NCBI GenBank assembly: GCA_019638805.1
Contig: JAHBTA010000004.1
Location: 248,001 to 312,000 of the forward strand
Direction: 5' to 3'
DNA from: Microbacteriaceae bacterium
GTDB taxonomy: Bacteria > Actinomycetota > Actinomycetes > Actinomycetales > Microbacteriaceae
DNA length: 64,000 nucleotides
Positions 56,017-64,000 of this stretch are shown here, piece after piece. The translations under genes were made by a program, and so were the position numbers. Under the pieces are notes generated by a model. That model did no database searches. It was given only the letters and a program-made list of their open reading frames with translations, and was not told where the DNA came from. Numbering within the stretch: the stretch's first letter is position 1; each line of letters opens with the position of its first letter.

Positions 56017-56442
56017 GTGCTCGAGGAGCGGTTCGACGACTACATCGCCCGGTTCAACCGGCGCGACGTCACGGCATTCGAGGACTACCTCGCCGACGAC
56101 ATGCACATGAAGAACGGCACGCTCGAGTTCGACGGCGTGCAGGGCATGAAGGACCACTACGCCCACATCTGGGCGGGGTTCACCGAGGAGCTCTTCCCGA
56201 CCGACTTCGTGAGCTCGGACGACAACGTCGCGATCCGGATGCGCACGCTCTTCACCGCGGATCGCGACGACCCGGAGTCGCTCTTCGGTCCCGTCGTGCA
56301 GGGCACCCGGTTCGAGTTCGAGGGCGTGATCTCGTATCGGCTGAACGCGCAGGGCAGGTTCTCCGACATCCTCGTGGCGTACAACCACTTCCGCCGGATC
56401 GACGTGGACGGCACCGTGACCGAGCTGGGCATCCCGCATTGA
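56017..56442 (+). CDS. SnoaL/NTF2-like protein
   Basis: A 141-residue alpha+beta barrel protein of the NTF2/SnoaL superfamily: FDDYIARFNRRDVTAFEDYLADDMHM near 6-31, then FTEELFPTDFVSSDDNVAIRM near 55-75. Members are cyclases, dehydratases, isomerases or small-subunit-like binding proteins. The start has the same TAGGAGACC leader as the hydrolase gene before it. GTG start. Confidence 0.85.
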   Translation: MLEERFDDYIARFNRRDVTAFEDYLADDMHMKNGTLEFDGVQGMKDHYAHIWAGFTEELFPTDFVSSDDNVAIRMRTLFTADRDDPESLFGPVVQGTRFEFEGVISYRLNAQGRFSDILVAYNHFRRIDVDGTVTELGIPH

Positions 56443-57212
56443 CCTCGGCCGCCGAGCTGTTCTCGCTCGAGGGCACCGTCGCCCTCGTCACGGGCGCGAC
56501 CAGCGGGCTGGGGCTGGCCACCGCCGAGGTGCTGGCCTCCGCGGGGGCGGCCACCGTGCTGAGCGGGCTCGCGGCGGAGGATCCGGCGGGGGTGGCGGCC
56601 GGCCTCGCGGCGCGCGGCCTGCCGGTCGAGGGCGCGGTGTGCGATGTGACGCGCGACGACGAACTCGCCGCGCTCGTGGCGGGCGCGCTCGAGCACCACG
56701 ACCGCATCGACACGGTCGTCGCCAACGCCGGGGTCGCCCTCGACACCGGACCGCACACCACCACGACCGACGAGCAGCTGGATCGCATGTTCGACATCCA
56801 CGTGCGCAGCGTGCTCAAGCTGGCGAACCTCGTGCTGCCCGGCATGGCCGAGCGCGGGGGCGGCTCGTTCATCGTCATGTCGAGCCTGTCCGGGCTGCGC
56901 GGCAACCGCACGATAGGCGGGTACGGCATCACCAAGGCGGCCAACGCGCAGCTCGCGCGCAACCTCGCGGTGCAGTGGGGCCCGAGCGGGGTGCGGGTCA
57001 ACGCGGTCTCGCCCGGCGTGATCGCCACGGAGTTCGCGAAGCCCCTCACCGAGGGCCCGGGCCGCGAGGAGCGCCTCGCGAAGACCCCGCTTCGCCGCTT
57101 CGGCGACCCGGATCACGTGGCCGGCACGGTCCTGTGGCTCGCCTCCCCCGCGGGCGGCTTCGTCTCCGGCCAGAACATCGTCGTCGACGGCGGCACGATG
57201 GCGAGCGACTGA
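56439..57212 (+). CDS. SDR-family oxidoreductase
   Basis: A 257-residue short-chain dehydrogenase with TGATSGLG (near 17-24), NAG and catalytic Y/K in GYGITKAAN. A TTG start at 56439 overlaps the previous TGA (TTGA). No ATG or GTG lies upstream of the conserved SLEGTVALVTG. It probably oxidises or reduces an alcohol intermediate. Seventh gene of the operon. Confidence 0.88.
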   Translation: MTSAAELFSLEGTVALVTGATSGLGLATAEVLASAGAATVLSGLAAEDPAGVAAGLAARGLPVEGAVCDVTRDDELAALVAGALEHHDRIDTVVANAGVALDTGPHTTTTDEQLDRMFDIHVRSVLKLANLVLPGMAERGGGSFIVMSSLSGLRGNRTIGGYGITKAANAQLARNLAVQWGPSGVRVNAVSPGVIATEFAKPLTEGPGREERLAKTPLRRFGDPDHVAGTVLWLASPAGGFVSGQNIVVDGGTMASD

Positions 57213-57529
57213 TGTCGCCGCACCGGTCGGCGGTCCCCACGATCATGCTGCGCAGCTACCTGCTGCAGCCGGCCGGCGCCGACGAGTTCCTCGCCTGGTG
57301 GCGGCCGCGCATCCCGCCGCTGCGCGAGCGCTACGGCTTCCGCATCGAGTTCGCGCATCTGGACCGCGAGCACGATCGCTTCGTCTGGGCGCTCAGCTAC
57401 CCCGGATCGCGCGCCGCGTTCGAGGCCGCCGACGCGGTGTATTCCGCCGACCCGGACCGGGCGGCCGCGATGGCTCTGGCCCCGCCGCTGCGCGACTCCG
57501 TGGTGGGTTTCATCGAGCCCGTGCTCTGA
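57212..57529 (+). CDS. NIPSNAP/ABM-like small alpha+beta protein
   Basis: A 105-residue ferredoxin-fold protein: IMLRSYLLQPAGADEFLAWWRPRIPPLRERYGF near 11-43, DRFVWALSYPG in the middle. NIPSNAP- and ABM-type folds are often isomerase/lyase accessories in degradative operons. ATG overlaps the SDR stop. It is the last gene of the operon, and its end overlaps the convergent GH gene by 20 nt. Confidence 0.8.
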   Translation: MSPHRSAVPTIMLRSYLLQPAGADEFLAWWRPRIPPLRERYGFRIEFAHLDREHDRFVWALSYPGSRAAFEAADAVYSADPDRAAAMALAPPLRDSVVGFIEPVL

Positions 57530-58910
57530 CGCTCCGGGTCGACCAAAGGAGCGCGGCGAGTAGCTGCGCCAGCAGGCCCATCCCCACCTGGGAGTTGACG
57601 CGGTGCGGCGAGCGCTGCAGCCGCTCCCCGCCCTTGTTCGCCTGCGACGCTCCGCCGAGCACGCCCTCCGCACCGACCCGAGCCTCGAGCGCCGACGCGG
57701 TCGCGCGCGCCTCGTCCGCCCACTCCGGAGCGAGGATGCCGTGGCCGGCCCCCAGCGCGAACGCCGCCGCGATCCCCGCGCTCCCCGATGTCTCGACCGG
57801 GCTCGTCGCCTCCCGGACATAGGTGCGCCAGAACCCGTCGTCCCCGCGGAGAGCCAGCGCCTCGCGAGCCACCGACTCGAGCTCGGCCACGAACTCCCCG
57901 GTCATGACGTACGGAGCGATCACGGGAACGGTGCGCGCGAGGCCGAGGAGGTACCAGGTCCAGGCGCGCACCCAGTCCCGGAACTCGACCCGGCCGTCCT
58001 CGTAGCGCCGCAGGAGGATGCCGTCCTCGCGCAGGGCCCGCATACGCACCCGGAGCTGGTGGGCCGCGTCCTCGACGAGATCCTGCCGGTCGGTCGCCGC
58101 CCCGAGCAGCGCGAGCGGGTACGCCACGGTGTACATGCCCTCGGTCGAGAGCATGGCGTTGTCGCGGATGGCGCCGTCGGCGCGGCGGGCCTCGGGGAGG
58201 TACCCGTCGCACAGGCGCAGGGCGGTCGCCGCATCGCCGGCGCGCACGAGCGCGGCCAGCGGGAGCAGCCCCTCGATGCCATAGACGGCACCGCGCCGCA
58301 CCTCGCCCCACGGGTCCTGATAGGTCAGGGCGCCGCCCTCGAAGTACTCGGCGAGGTGCGCCCGCGAGCGCTCGGCGAAGCGCGGCTCGCCGGTCGCACG
58401 GTGCAGGTCGTCGAGCCCGTCGAGCACGCAGCCGAGCTTCCAGCCGAAGGCCTGCAGCGAGACCGGGGAGGCGATCCCGGCGAGGAAGAGCTCGCGCGGG
58501 TCGGTGTCCGGCGCCGGGATCGCGAGCAGACGCGGCGGAAAGGGTGAGCCGGCGCCGAAGACGTGCACCGCATCCCGGCCGTCGGCGAGGCGCAGGATCA
58601 GCCCGTCGCTGCGCACGGCGTCCACGACCTCGGCGGGCAGTGCGAGGTCGACGTGCTCGAAGGCGTCCGCGTGATCCAGCGGCACCTCCGCGACCTCGCC
58701 CCTCCCGGGCACGGCCGCGACGAGGCGCGCGGCGTCCCACTGCTCCCGCGCGACCGTGACGCGCAGTAGCGCGGCGCCGTCGGGGACGGCCTCCCAGGCG
58801 ACCCGCATCCTGCCCAGCCGGTGCGCCGGCCACCCGCGGTGCACGGGCTCGGTGGCGTCCTCGCCCTCGACCACGACGGCGGGCACGGTCGCGGCGGGGC
58901 GTGCGGTCAC
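57510..58910 (-). CDS. GH88/GH105-like unsaturated uronyl hydrolase family protein
   Basis: A 466-residue alpha/alpha-barrel protein. An N-terminal beta-sandwich-like part (about 1-150) precedes a barrel with repeated helix pairs (LDGLDDLHRATGEPRF, WGEVRRGAVYGIEGLLPLAALVRAG, DWVRAWTWYLLGLARTV). The barrel resembles YteR-type unsaturated rhamnogalacturonyl hydrolases, which remove a 4,5-unsaturated uronate from pectin fragments. The catalytic Asp cannot be fixed by eye. Terminal gene of a five-gene sugar operon. Confidence 0.7.
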   Translation of the reverse strand: MTARPAATVPAVVVEGEDATEPVHRGWPAHRLGRMRVAWEAVPDGAALLRVTVAREQWDAARLVAAVPGRGEVAEVPLDHADAFEHVDLALPAEVVDAVRSDGLILRLADGRDAVHVFGAGSPFPPRLLAIPAPDTDPRELFLAGIASPVSLQAFGWKLGCVLDGLDDLHRATGEPRFAERSRAHLAEYFEGGALTYQDPWGEVRRGAVYGIEGLLPLAALVRAGDAATALRLCDGYLPEARRADGAIRDNAMLSTEGMYTVAYPLALLGAATDRQDLVEDAAHQLRVRMRALREDGILLRRYEDGRVEFRDWVRAWTWYLLGLARTVPVIAPYVMTGEFVAELESVAREALALRGDDGFWRTYVREATSPVETSGSAGIAAAFALGAGHGILAPEWADEARATASALEARVGAEGVLGGASQANKGGERLQRSPHRVNSQVGMGLLAQLLAALLWSTRSVRARAR

Positions 58911-59944
58911 AGCGTCACGGGCTCCCAGGTGCCCGAGCGCATGGACGCGTAGCAGGCGTCCAGGATCGCGCTCACGGCGACACCGTCGTGGAAGTTCTCG
59001 CTCGGCAGCTCGCCGGCGGCGAAGGTCTCGACGAAGTGGCGCATCTCCTGGCTGAAGCCGTACGAGCGCGCCTCCTCGGGCACCGGGAAGACCCAGCCGG
59101 TCTCCTGGTTCGCCTTCTCGACCAGGTAGCCGCCGGGGTTCTCGACGAAGCCCCAGACCGGGGTCGACATGGTGTCGGCGACGAAGCGTCCCTCAGTCGC
59201 GGTGATCTCCTGGCGCAGCTGCATGCCGCCGCGCTCGATCCACGACGTCTCGATGGTGGCCAGCTCGCCGCCCGCGAACTTCAGCAGCGCGACCGCGGAG
59301 TCCTCGCCCGTGGTCTTGTCGCCGTGCACGAGCGTCGCGCCCCAGGCGAAGACCTCGGTGACCGGGTTGTCCTTGCCGAACACGATGCGCGCCACCTCGA
59401 TCATGTGGCAGCCCATGTCGAGCATGGCGCCGCCGCCCCCGGTCTCGGCGTCCCAGAAGTGGGGCGCGTGCGGGCCGGAGTGCGCCTCGCGGCCGCGCAG
59501 TGTGAGCGGCTTGCCGGCCGCACCGCTCGCGAGCATGTCGAAGATCTTGACCAGGTTGGGCGCGAAGGCCTGGTTCTCGGCGTACCCGTGCCAGACCCCG
59601 GCCTCCTCCACGATCGCCAGGAGCTCGCGCGACTCCTCCGCCGTCCGGCCCAGGGGCTTGGTGCACACCACGCCCTTGCCCGCCGCTGCCACCGCGCGCA
59701 CGGCCTCGACGTGCGCCTCGTTGGGCAGCGCGATGACCACCAGGTCGACATCCGGGTCGGCGGCGAGCTCTGCCATCGAGTCGTAGGCCTTCGCGCCCGG
59801 GGCGCGCCGGGCCGCGAGCTCCTCCGCGCGCTCCTTGCGCGAGGAGAACAGCGCGGTCACCTCCGAGTTCTTCACGTCCTCGAGGGCCGTGATGTAGCGG
59901 TCGGAGATGAAACCGGAGCCGAGGATCCCGATCTTGACGGTCAT
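58907..59944 (-). CDS. Gfo/Idh/MocA-family oxidoreductase
   Basis: A 345-residue NAD(P)-dependent sugar dehydrogenase: Rossmann loop GILGSGFISDRY near 5-16, catalytic Lys in VVCTKPLG near 94-101, and a C-terminal alpha/beta dimerisation domain. The family oxidises inositols, uronates and other sugars at C3 or C4. It overlaps the hydrolase gene by 4 nt, so the two enzymes probably act on the same imported sugar. Confidence 0.9.
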   Translation of the reverse strand: MTVKIGILGSGFISDRYITALEDVKNSEVTALFSSRKERAEELAARRAPGAKAYDSMAELAADPDVDLVVIALPNEAHVEAVRAVAAAGKGVVCTKPLGRTAEESRELLAIVEEAGVWHGYAENQAFAPNLVKIFDMLASGAAGKPLTLRGREAHSGPHAPHFWDAETGGGGAMLDMGCHMIEVARIVFGKDNPVTEVFAWGATLVHGDKTTGEDSAVALLKFAGGELATIETSWIERGGMQLRQEITATEGRFVADTMSTPVWGFVENPGGYLVEKANQETGWVFPVPEEARSYGFSQEMRHFVETFAAGELPSENFHDGVAVSAILDACYASMRSGTWEPVTL

Positions 59945-59995
59945 GGGGGCCTTTCGTGGTGGCGGTCGGGTGGGATGCGGTGGCGGTGCGCCCGG

Positions 59996-60877
59996 TCAGC
60001 CCTTGAGTCCCACGCGCGACAGGCTCTCGACGAACTGCCGCTGCGCGAACAGGAAGACCAGAAGCACCGGAAGGACCGTGAGCGAGGTCGCGCCGAGCTG
60101 CGCGTTGTACAGGGGATCGCCGTACTGATCCTGGTAACGCGTGAGGCCGATGCCGACCGTCAGAAGCTCGGGCGAGCGGATGAAGACGAGCGGCTCGATG
60201 TACATGTTGAACGCGTTGAGGAAGGTCAGGATGACCACGGTCGCGGTGGGCGCCCCCGAGAGCGGCATGACGATGCGCGCGAAGATCGAGAAGCGGTTCA
60301 TGCCGTCGAGCATGGCCGCCTCCTCGAGCTCGCGCGGGAGGCTCAGGAAGAACTGCCGGAAGATGAAGACCGCGATCGCGAGCTTCGGGCCGAATGCCAT
60401 CGGAATGATGAGCGGCCAGTGGGTGTTGAGCAGGCCCAGTTCCGCCGTCCAGCGGAAGATCGGGATGATGGTCACCTCGACCGGCAGGAACATCGTGCTC
60501 AGCACCAGGAAGAAGACCTTGTTGACGTGTGGGAACCGCAGCCGGGCGAACGCGTAGCCCGCCATCGCCGAGAACACGACCGTGATCGCCGTGATGACGA
60601 CCGAGGTGTAGAGCGAGTTCCAGTACTGCGGCAGCAGCGGGTTGACCGTGAAGATCTTGCCGAGCGCGTCGAGCGTCCACTGGTTGGGGAACAGGTTGGA
60701 GGCGCCGTAGATCTCCGCGATGGGCTTGAAGGTGGACAGCACCATCCACAGCAGCGGGTACACGAACGGGATCGCGAGGACCACGAGCGCGAGGTAGAGC
60801 GCGAGCGGGCCGAGGAACTTCCGGGTCTTCCAGACGGAACGACGCGGCGCGGGGCGCGTGATGACGTCAGCGCTCAT
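59996..60877 (-). CDS. ABC sugar transporter permease (MalG-like)
   Basis: A 293-residue inner-membrane permease with about six helices. The EAA loop reads EEAAMLDGMNRFSIFARIVMPL near 195-216, the coupling motif for the ATPase. It overlaps the upstream MalF-like gene by 11 nt. No ATPase gene is in the operon; a shared MsiK-type ATPase elsewhere in the genome would be expected, as in other actinobacteria. Confidence 0.92.
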   Translation of the reverse strand: MSADVITRPAPRRSVWKTRKFLGPLALYLALVVLAIPFVYPLLWMVLSTFKPIAEIYGASNLFPNQWTLDALGKIFTVNPLLPQYWNSLYTSVVITAITVVFSAMAGYAFARLRFPHVNKVFFLVLSTMFLPVEVTIIPIFRWTAELGLLNTHWPLIIPMAFGPKLAIAVFIFRQFFLSLPRELEEAAMLDGMNRFSIFARIVMPLSGAPTATVVILTFLNAFNMYIEPLVFIRSPELLTVGIGLTRYQDQYGDPLYNAQLGATSLTVLPVLLVFLFAQRQFVESLSRVGLKG

Positions 60878-61796
60878 CGTGCACCCAGCGCTTCCGCAGG
60901 CTCCACTGGCCGAGGGTCAGCAGCAGGACGATGACGAACAGCACGATGCCGATGGCGCTGCCGAGTCCGAACTCCTGCTGCTTGAAGGCGACCTCGTACA
61001 GGTAGTACGAGATGACGTTGGTGGCGTTCCCGGGGCCGCCGTGGGTCAGCAGCTGGATCGGGACGAAGATGTTGAGCGCGCCGACCGTGGTCAGGATGAG
61101 CACCATCATGACGGTCGGCGTGATGAGCGGGAAGGTGATCGCCCGGAAGCGCGCGAAAGGCGAGGCGCCGTCGATCTCGCCGGCCTCGAGCAGTTCGCTC
61201 GGAACCGACTGCAGCGCGGCGAGGAAGAGCACCATGTTCTGCCCGACGCCCTTGAACAAGACGATGAGGATGACGCTGAACAGCGCCCAGGACGGGCTGT
61301 TGAGCCAGTCCGGGCCCGCGATCCCGAAGTTGGCCAGGAACGTGTTGACCGCGCCGTTGGAGGCGAGCAGGTAGTCCCACACGAGCGCCCACGCGACATA
61401 GGCCACGACGACGGGGGCGAAGTAGGCGGCCCGGAACAGGCCGATGCCGCGCATCCGGCGGTTGAGCAGCGTGGCCAGCAGCAGCGCCACGATGGTCTCG
61501 GTGATCACGACGCCGACCACGAAGGCCCCGGTGACCGCGAGCGAGGTCTGGAAGGTGCTGCTCCCGAAGAGCTGGACGAAGTTGTTCAGGCCGACGAAGT
61601 CGAACTTCCCGGCCAGGGGGCTCCAGTCGTTGAGGCTGTACCAGCCGATGAACAGGAGCGGCGCGACGCCGAAGACGAGCGCGCCCAGCACGGGTCCGGC
61701 GACCATGCCGATCCCGAGAGCGGCCTCCCGCCGCGCCATAGCGCGACGGGAGGCCCCACGGGGTGCGGCGGGAAGGGCGCCCGCGTGCTGTCCCAT
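60867..61796 (-). CDS. ABC sugar transporter permease (MalF-like)
   Basis: A 309-residue permease with six predicted helices; the EAA loop is LLEAGEIDGASPFARFRAITFPL near 195-217. The ATG at 61796 has GAGGA 5 nt upstream; longer in-frame readings run into the binding-protein gene and are rejected. Works with the 59996 gene and the 61820 lipoprotein. Confidence 0.92.
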   Translation of the reverse strand: MGQHAGALPAAPRGASRRAMARREAALGIGMVAGPVLGALVFGVAPLLFIGWYSLNDWSPLAGKFDFVGLNNFVQLFGSSTFQTSLAVTGAFVVGVVITETIVALLLATLLNRRMRGIGLFRAAYFAPVVVAYVAWALVWDYLLASNGAVNTFLANFGIAGPDWLNSPSWALFSVILIVLFKGVGQNMVLFLAALQSVPSELLEAGEIDGASPFARFRAITFPLITPTVMMVLILTTVGALNIFVPIQLLTHGGPGNATNVISYYLYEVAFKQQEFGLGSAIGIVLFVIVLLLTLGQWSLRKRWVHDER

Positions 61797-61819
61797 GTGT
61801 TCCTCTGCGACCTTCCGGA

Positions 61820-63112
61820 TCAGCCGAAGTACTGCTCGACCGAAGCCTGCAGGTCGTGGAGGATGCCCTCGACATCCGCGTCGGGCTGACTGATCAGCTC
61901 GAGCGAGCTCGCCACGGTGCTGGCGAACTGGCTGTAGTGCGGGTGCACGGGCAGCGGAACGGCGCTCTGCCCCGGCTCGATGATCGTGCCGGTGATCTGC
62001 TCGTCGTTCAGCTTGGTCGCGGCTGCGGAGATCACGTCCAGGGTGAGGAGCGACTTGCGCGGCTGCGGGAAGAACGCGGCGAGCTTCTGAGCGTTCTGCT
62101 TGTTGGTGAAGTAGTCCAGGAACTCGGCCGCGAGCTCCGGGTGCTTCGACTGCGCGAGAACGCCGATCGCCGCCTGGTTCATGACGTTGACCTGGCCGTC
62201 GGGGCCGGCGGGCAGCGGCACGAAGTCCCACGCGAAGCTGTCGTCGAGCGAACCCGACGTGCTCAGCAGGTGGATCTTGAACGCCGCGGTTCCTGCGGTG
62301 AAGTCGAACGTCTCGCCCGGGCGCACGATGGCGCTGCGGTCGAACATGTTCTGGTTCACCCAGGTGAAGAACTCGATCATCTCGGGCGAGTCGAAGAGCG
62401 CGGTCTTGCCGTCAGCGCTCCACGGCTTGGCGCCGAAGCTGTCCCAGATGGTCGCGAGCTCGACCCAGATGTTCCAGGTCTGGATCTGCACGCCGCCCTG
62501 GCCCGTGGACTTCGAGACGGCGTCCGCCATCTCGGTGACCTTGTCCCAGGTCCAGTTGCCGCTCGCGATGAGATCGCGCGGGTTGTCCTGCCCGGCCGCG
62601 GCCAGCAGGTCGAGGTTCACGTACATGCCGAACGGCTGGGTCGAGAACGGGTAGGCGTAGATGCCGCCGTCCTTGCTCCAGGCGTCGAGCGTTCCGGGAA
62701 CGATGTCATCGATGTCCCAGTCGGCGTCGGCCTCGAGAACGTCGCTCACATCGGCGAGGACGCCCTCTTCGATGTACTCGCGCGAGTTCGAGTTGAGCAC
62801 CCAGGCGAGGTCGGGCGCCTCCCCGCCGGACACCTGGGTGACGAGCGCCTGCGGGTACTCATCCAGCGGGTAGGCGTCGAACGTGATCGAGGAGACCTCG
62901 TCCGGGTGCTCCGCGATGAATGCGTCGGCGATCTCGTTGAATACTGCGTGGTGCGCCTCGTTGGCCGACCAGAGCGCGACCCGCAGGTCGACGGGCCCCT
63001 CCGGTTCGGCCGGCGTGCCGGAGCAGGCCGAGAGCGCGAGACCCGCGGCGACGAGCCCTGCGACGGTGACCGTCGCGCGGCGTAGCCGGGGCTTGGCGGT
63101 GAAAAGTGACAT
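61820..63112 (-). CDS. ABC sugar-binding lipoprotein
   Basis: A 430-residue extracellular solute-binding protein (family 1). Lipobox ALSAC puts the lipidated Cys at 30; the mature part begins SGTPAEPEGPVDLR. AGGAGG lies 9 nt before the ATG at 63112. First gene of the sugar operon, 225 bp from the IclR gene and carrying repeated TGACAC/GTGTCA boxes in the promoter region. Confidence 0.92.
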   Translation of the reverse strand: MSLFTAKPRLRRATVTVAGLVAAGLALSACSGTPAEPEGPVDLRVALWSANEAHHAVFNEIADAFIAEHPDEVSSITFDAYPLDEYPQALVTQVSGGEAPDLAWVLNSNSREYIEEGVLADVSDVLEADADWDIDDIVPGTLDAWSKDGGIYAYPFSTQPFGMYVNLDLLAAAGQDNPRDLIASGNWTWDKVTEMADAVSKSTGQGGVQIQTWNIWVELATIWDSFGAKPWSADGKTALFDSPEMIEFFTWVNQNMFDRSAIVRPGETFDFTAGTAAFKIHLLSTSGSLDDSFAWDFVPLPAGPDGQVNVMNQAAIGVLAQSKHPELAAEFLDYFTNKQNAQKLAAFFPQPRKSLLTLDVISAAATKLNDEQITGTIIEPGQSAVPLPVHPHYSQFASTVASSLELISQPDADVEGILHDLQASVEQYFG

Positions 63113-63151
63113 GCGTGCCGTCCTCCTTTGGACACTCACTGGCTAACACTC

Positions 63152-63192
63152 TGACACGTTTCCGAAGTGTCACATTGTGACGGGTAGTGTCA
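63152..63192. promoter_or_regulatory. Cluster of TGACAC/GTGTCA boxes upstream of the sugar operon
   Basis: TGACAC-N9-GTGTCA (63152-63172) is a perfect inverted repeat. It overlaps GTCAC-ATT-GTGAC (63169-63181), and a further GTGTCA lies at 63187-63192. The rest of the 225-bp gap (63113-63337) holds the binding protein's ribosome binding site near 63122-63127 and otherwise nothing clear. Probably binding sites for the adjacent IclR protein. Confidence 0.55.
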
Positions 63193-63337
63193 GTTTGTGC
63201 GGTGGCGCGAGGCTAGCATGCCACCCGCACGGGGTCAATCGAGCCCGCCGCGGCGCGCCTCGACGGCCCGTGGAGGGGCCGTTCCGCCGTCGCCCGGGGC
63301 CTGTCCAGCCCGCGATCAGGCGCCGCTCAGAGCCCGC

Positions 63338-64000
63338 TCAGTGCGTGACGCCCCAGGTGAACTCGGGCGCGACGGGTGGTACATCGTCGGCACCGAGCTC
63401 CACTGACAGACGCTGCGCCGCGTCCACCAGAGCGTCCCGCATGCGCTTCTCGAGGCCCTCGTCGGCCAGGTAGGTCGGCGCCGAGACCCCGATCGCGCAG
63501 GCCACCGTCTCGGCCGCCGTCCACACCGGCACGGCGAGCGCCGTCTGGCCGTGCGGCTCGGACGACCGGCGCCCGCAGATGCCCGTCATCGCGACGCGCT
63601 CGAGCTCGTCGAAGAGCTTCTCGCGCGACAGCGGCCGCTCGGCGTGCTCGACGCAGTCGGTCACGAACTCCGGCCACTGGGGCCGTCGGGAGAGCGCGAC
63701 CAGCACCGTCCCGGTGGGCAGATCGAGCGCCCGGCGATCGGCGCGCGGCGGCGGAGTCCCGACCGGCCCGTGGCCCTGCTCGAAGGCCACCACGCGCGCA
63801 TCCATACCGGTGAGCACGGTCGCGACCGCGGCCTGTCCGGTGTCCTCGCTGAGCTCCTGCAGCACCGGCACCACGATCTCGGGCAGCGCGAGCATCGGAT
63901 TCCACCGCGTCGCGAGCACGCTGAACGCCGGTCCGATCCGGTACTGGCCGCGGCGACCGATGAGGTATCCGCGGTCGACCATGGTGCGGCACAGGTTATT
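63338..64000 (-). CDS. IclR-family regulator, 5' end outside window
   Basis: About 221 codons of an IclR regulator are visible. It begins inside the winged helix (NLCRTMVDRGYLIGRRGQYRIGP) and continues into the effector domain (AAVATVLTGMDARVVAFEQG, PTGTVLVALSRRP). Transcribed on the same strand as the sugar operon and 225 bp upstream of it, so it is the likely local regulator. Confidence 0.88.
   Translation of the reverse strand, partial: NNLCRTMVDRGYLIGRRGQYRIGPAFSVLATRWNPMLALPEIVVPVLQELSEDTGQAAVATVLTGMDARVVAFEQGHGPVGTPPPRADRRALDLPTGTVLVALSRRPQWPEFVTDCVEHAERPLSREKLFDELERVAMTGICGRRSSEPHGQTALAVPVWTAAETVACAIGVSAPTYLADEGLEKRMRDALVDAAQRLSVELGADDVPPVAPEFTWGVTH

Overview
This is a 64 kb chromosomal window from a high-GC actinobacterium. 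The rpoB sequence, the gene families and the codon use fit Microbacteriaceae (Microbacterium or a close relative); this placement is inferred from the sequence, not from a database search. Genes are tightly packed and no gene-free stretch exceeds 300 bases. I saw no rRNA, tRNA, CRISPR array, insertion sequence, prophage or origin. Many genes start 6-7 nt downstream of a TANNNT-like -10 hexamer, so leaderless transcription appears common.

1-24.9 kb is mostly core genome. It holds the 5' part of rpoB (minus strand), a spermidine synthase-like methyltransferase, a secreted sugar dehydrogenase lipoprotein, a SprT-like metalloprotein, a CGNR regulator, a DEAD-box helicase with a long leader, a small esterase, an unknown protein followed by a NeuD-type acetyltransferase, the giant helicase Lhr with a Nei-type DNA glycosylase, a 3-oxoacid CoA-transferase/thiolase operon with a divergent IclR regulator, an ECF sigma factor with a putative membrane partner, and a lone maltokinase.

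24.9-33.8 kb is mixed metabolism: a class V aminotransferase-like protein, an HSD10-like SDR, an exported M23 peptidase, an F420-type (LLM) oxidoreductase, an MFS transporter, an IclR regulator next to 4-hydroxybenzoate 3-monooxygenase (pobA), and an exported intradiol-dioxygenase-like lipoprotein.

33.9-57.5 kb is the most interesting part: a catabolic island whose substrate I cannot name. It has a sugar-type ABC importer, five SDRs or other dehydrogenases, two FAH-family hydrolases, an ABM-fold protein, a cyclase-family hydrolase, a DHDPS-family lyase, an ornithine-cyclodeaminase-family enzyme, a two-domain extradiol-type VOC enzyme, a bicovalent-flavin (BBE-type) oxidase, an FAD monooxygenase, a cupin, a second VOC protein, a C-C-hydrolase-like alpha/beta hydrolase, two small alpha+beta proteins and two NodD-like LysR regulators. 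Five transcription units carry a GAT-N7-ATC near-palindrome centred about 51-55 bp upstream of a predicted transcription start, which suggests one regulon. The order of uptake, ring hydroxylation, ring or C-C cleavage and hydrolysis fits breakdown of an aromatic, heterocyclic or polyketide-like compound. A small toxin-antitoxin patch with gene remnants (45.0-46.1 kb) interrupts the island.

57.5-64 kb is a sugar-uptake operon on the minus strand: GH88/105-like hydrolase, Gfo/Idh/MocA oxidoreductase, two ABC permeases, a binding lipoprotein and the start of an IclR gene that runs off the window. It probably handles pectin or rhamnogalacturonan fragments, or similar uronate oligosaccharides.
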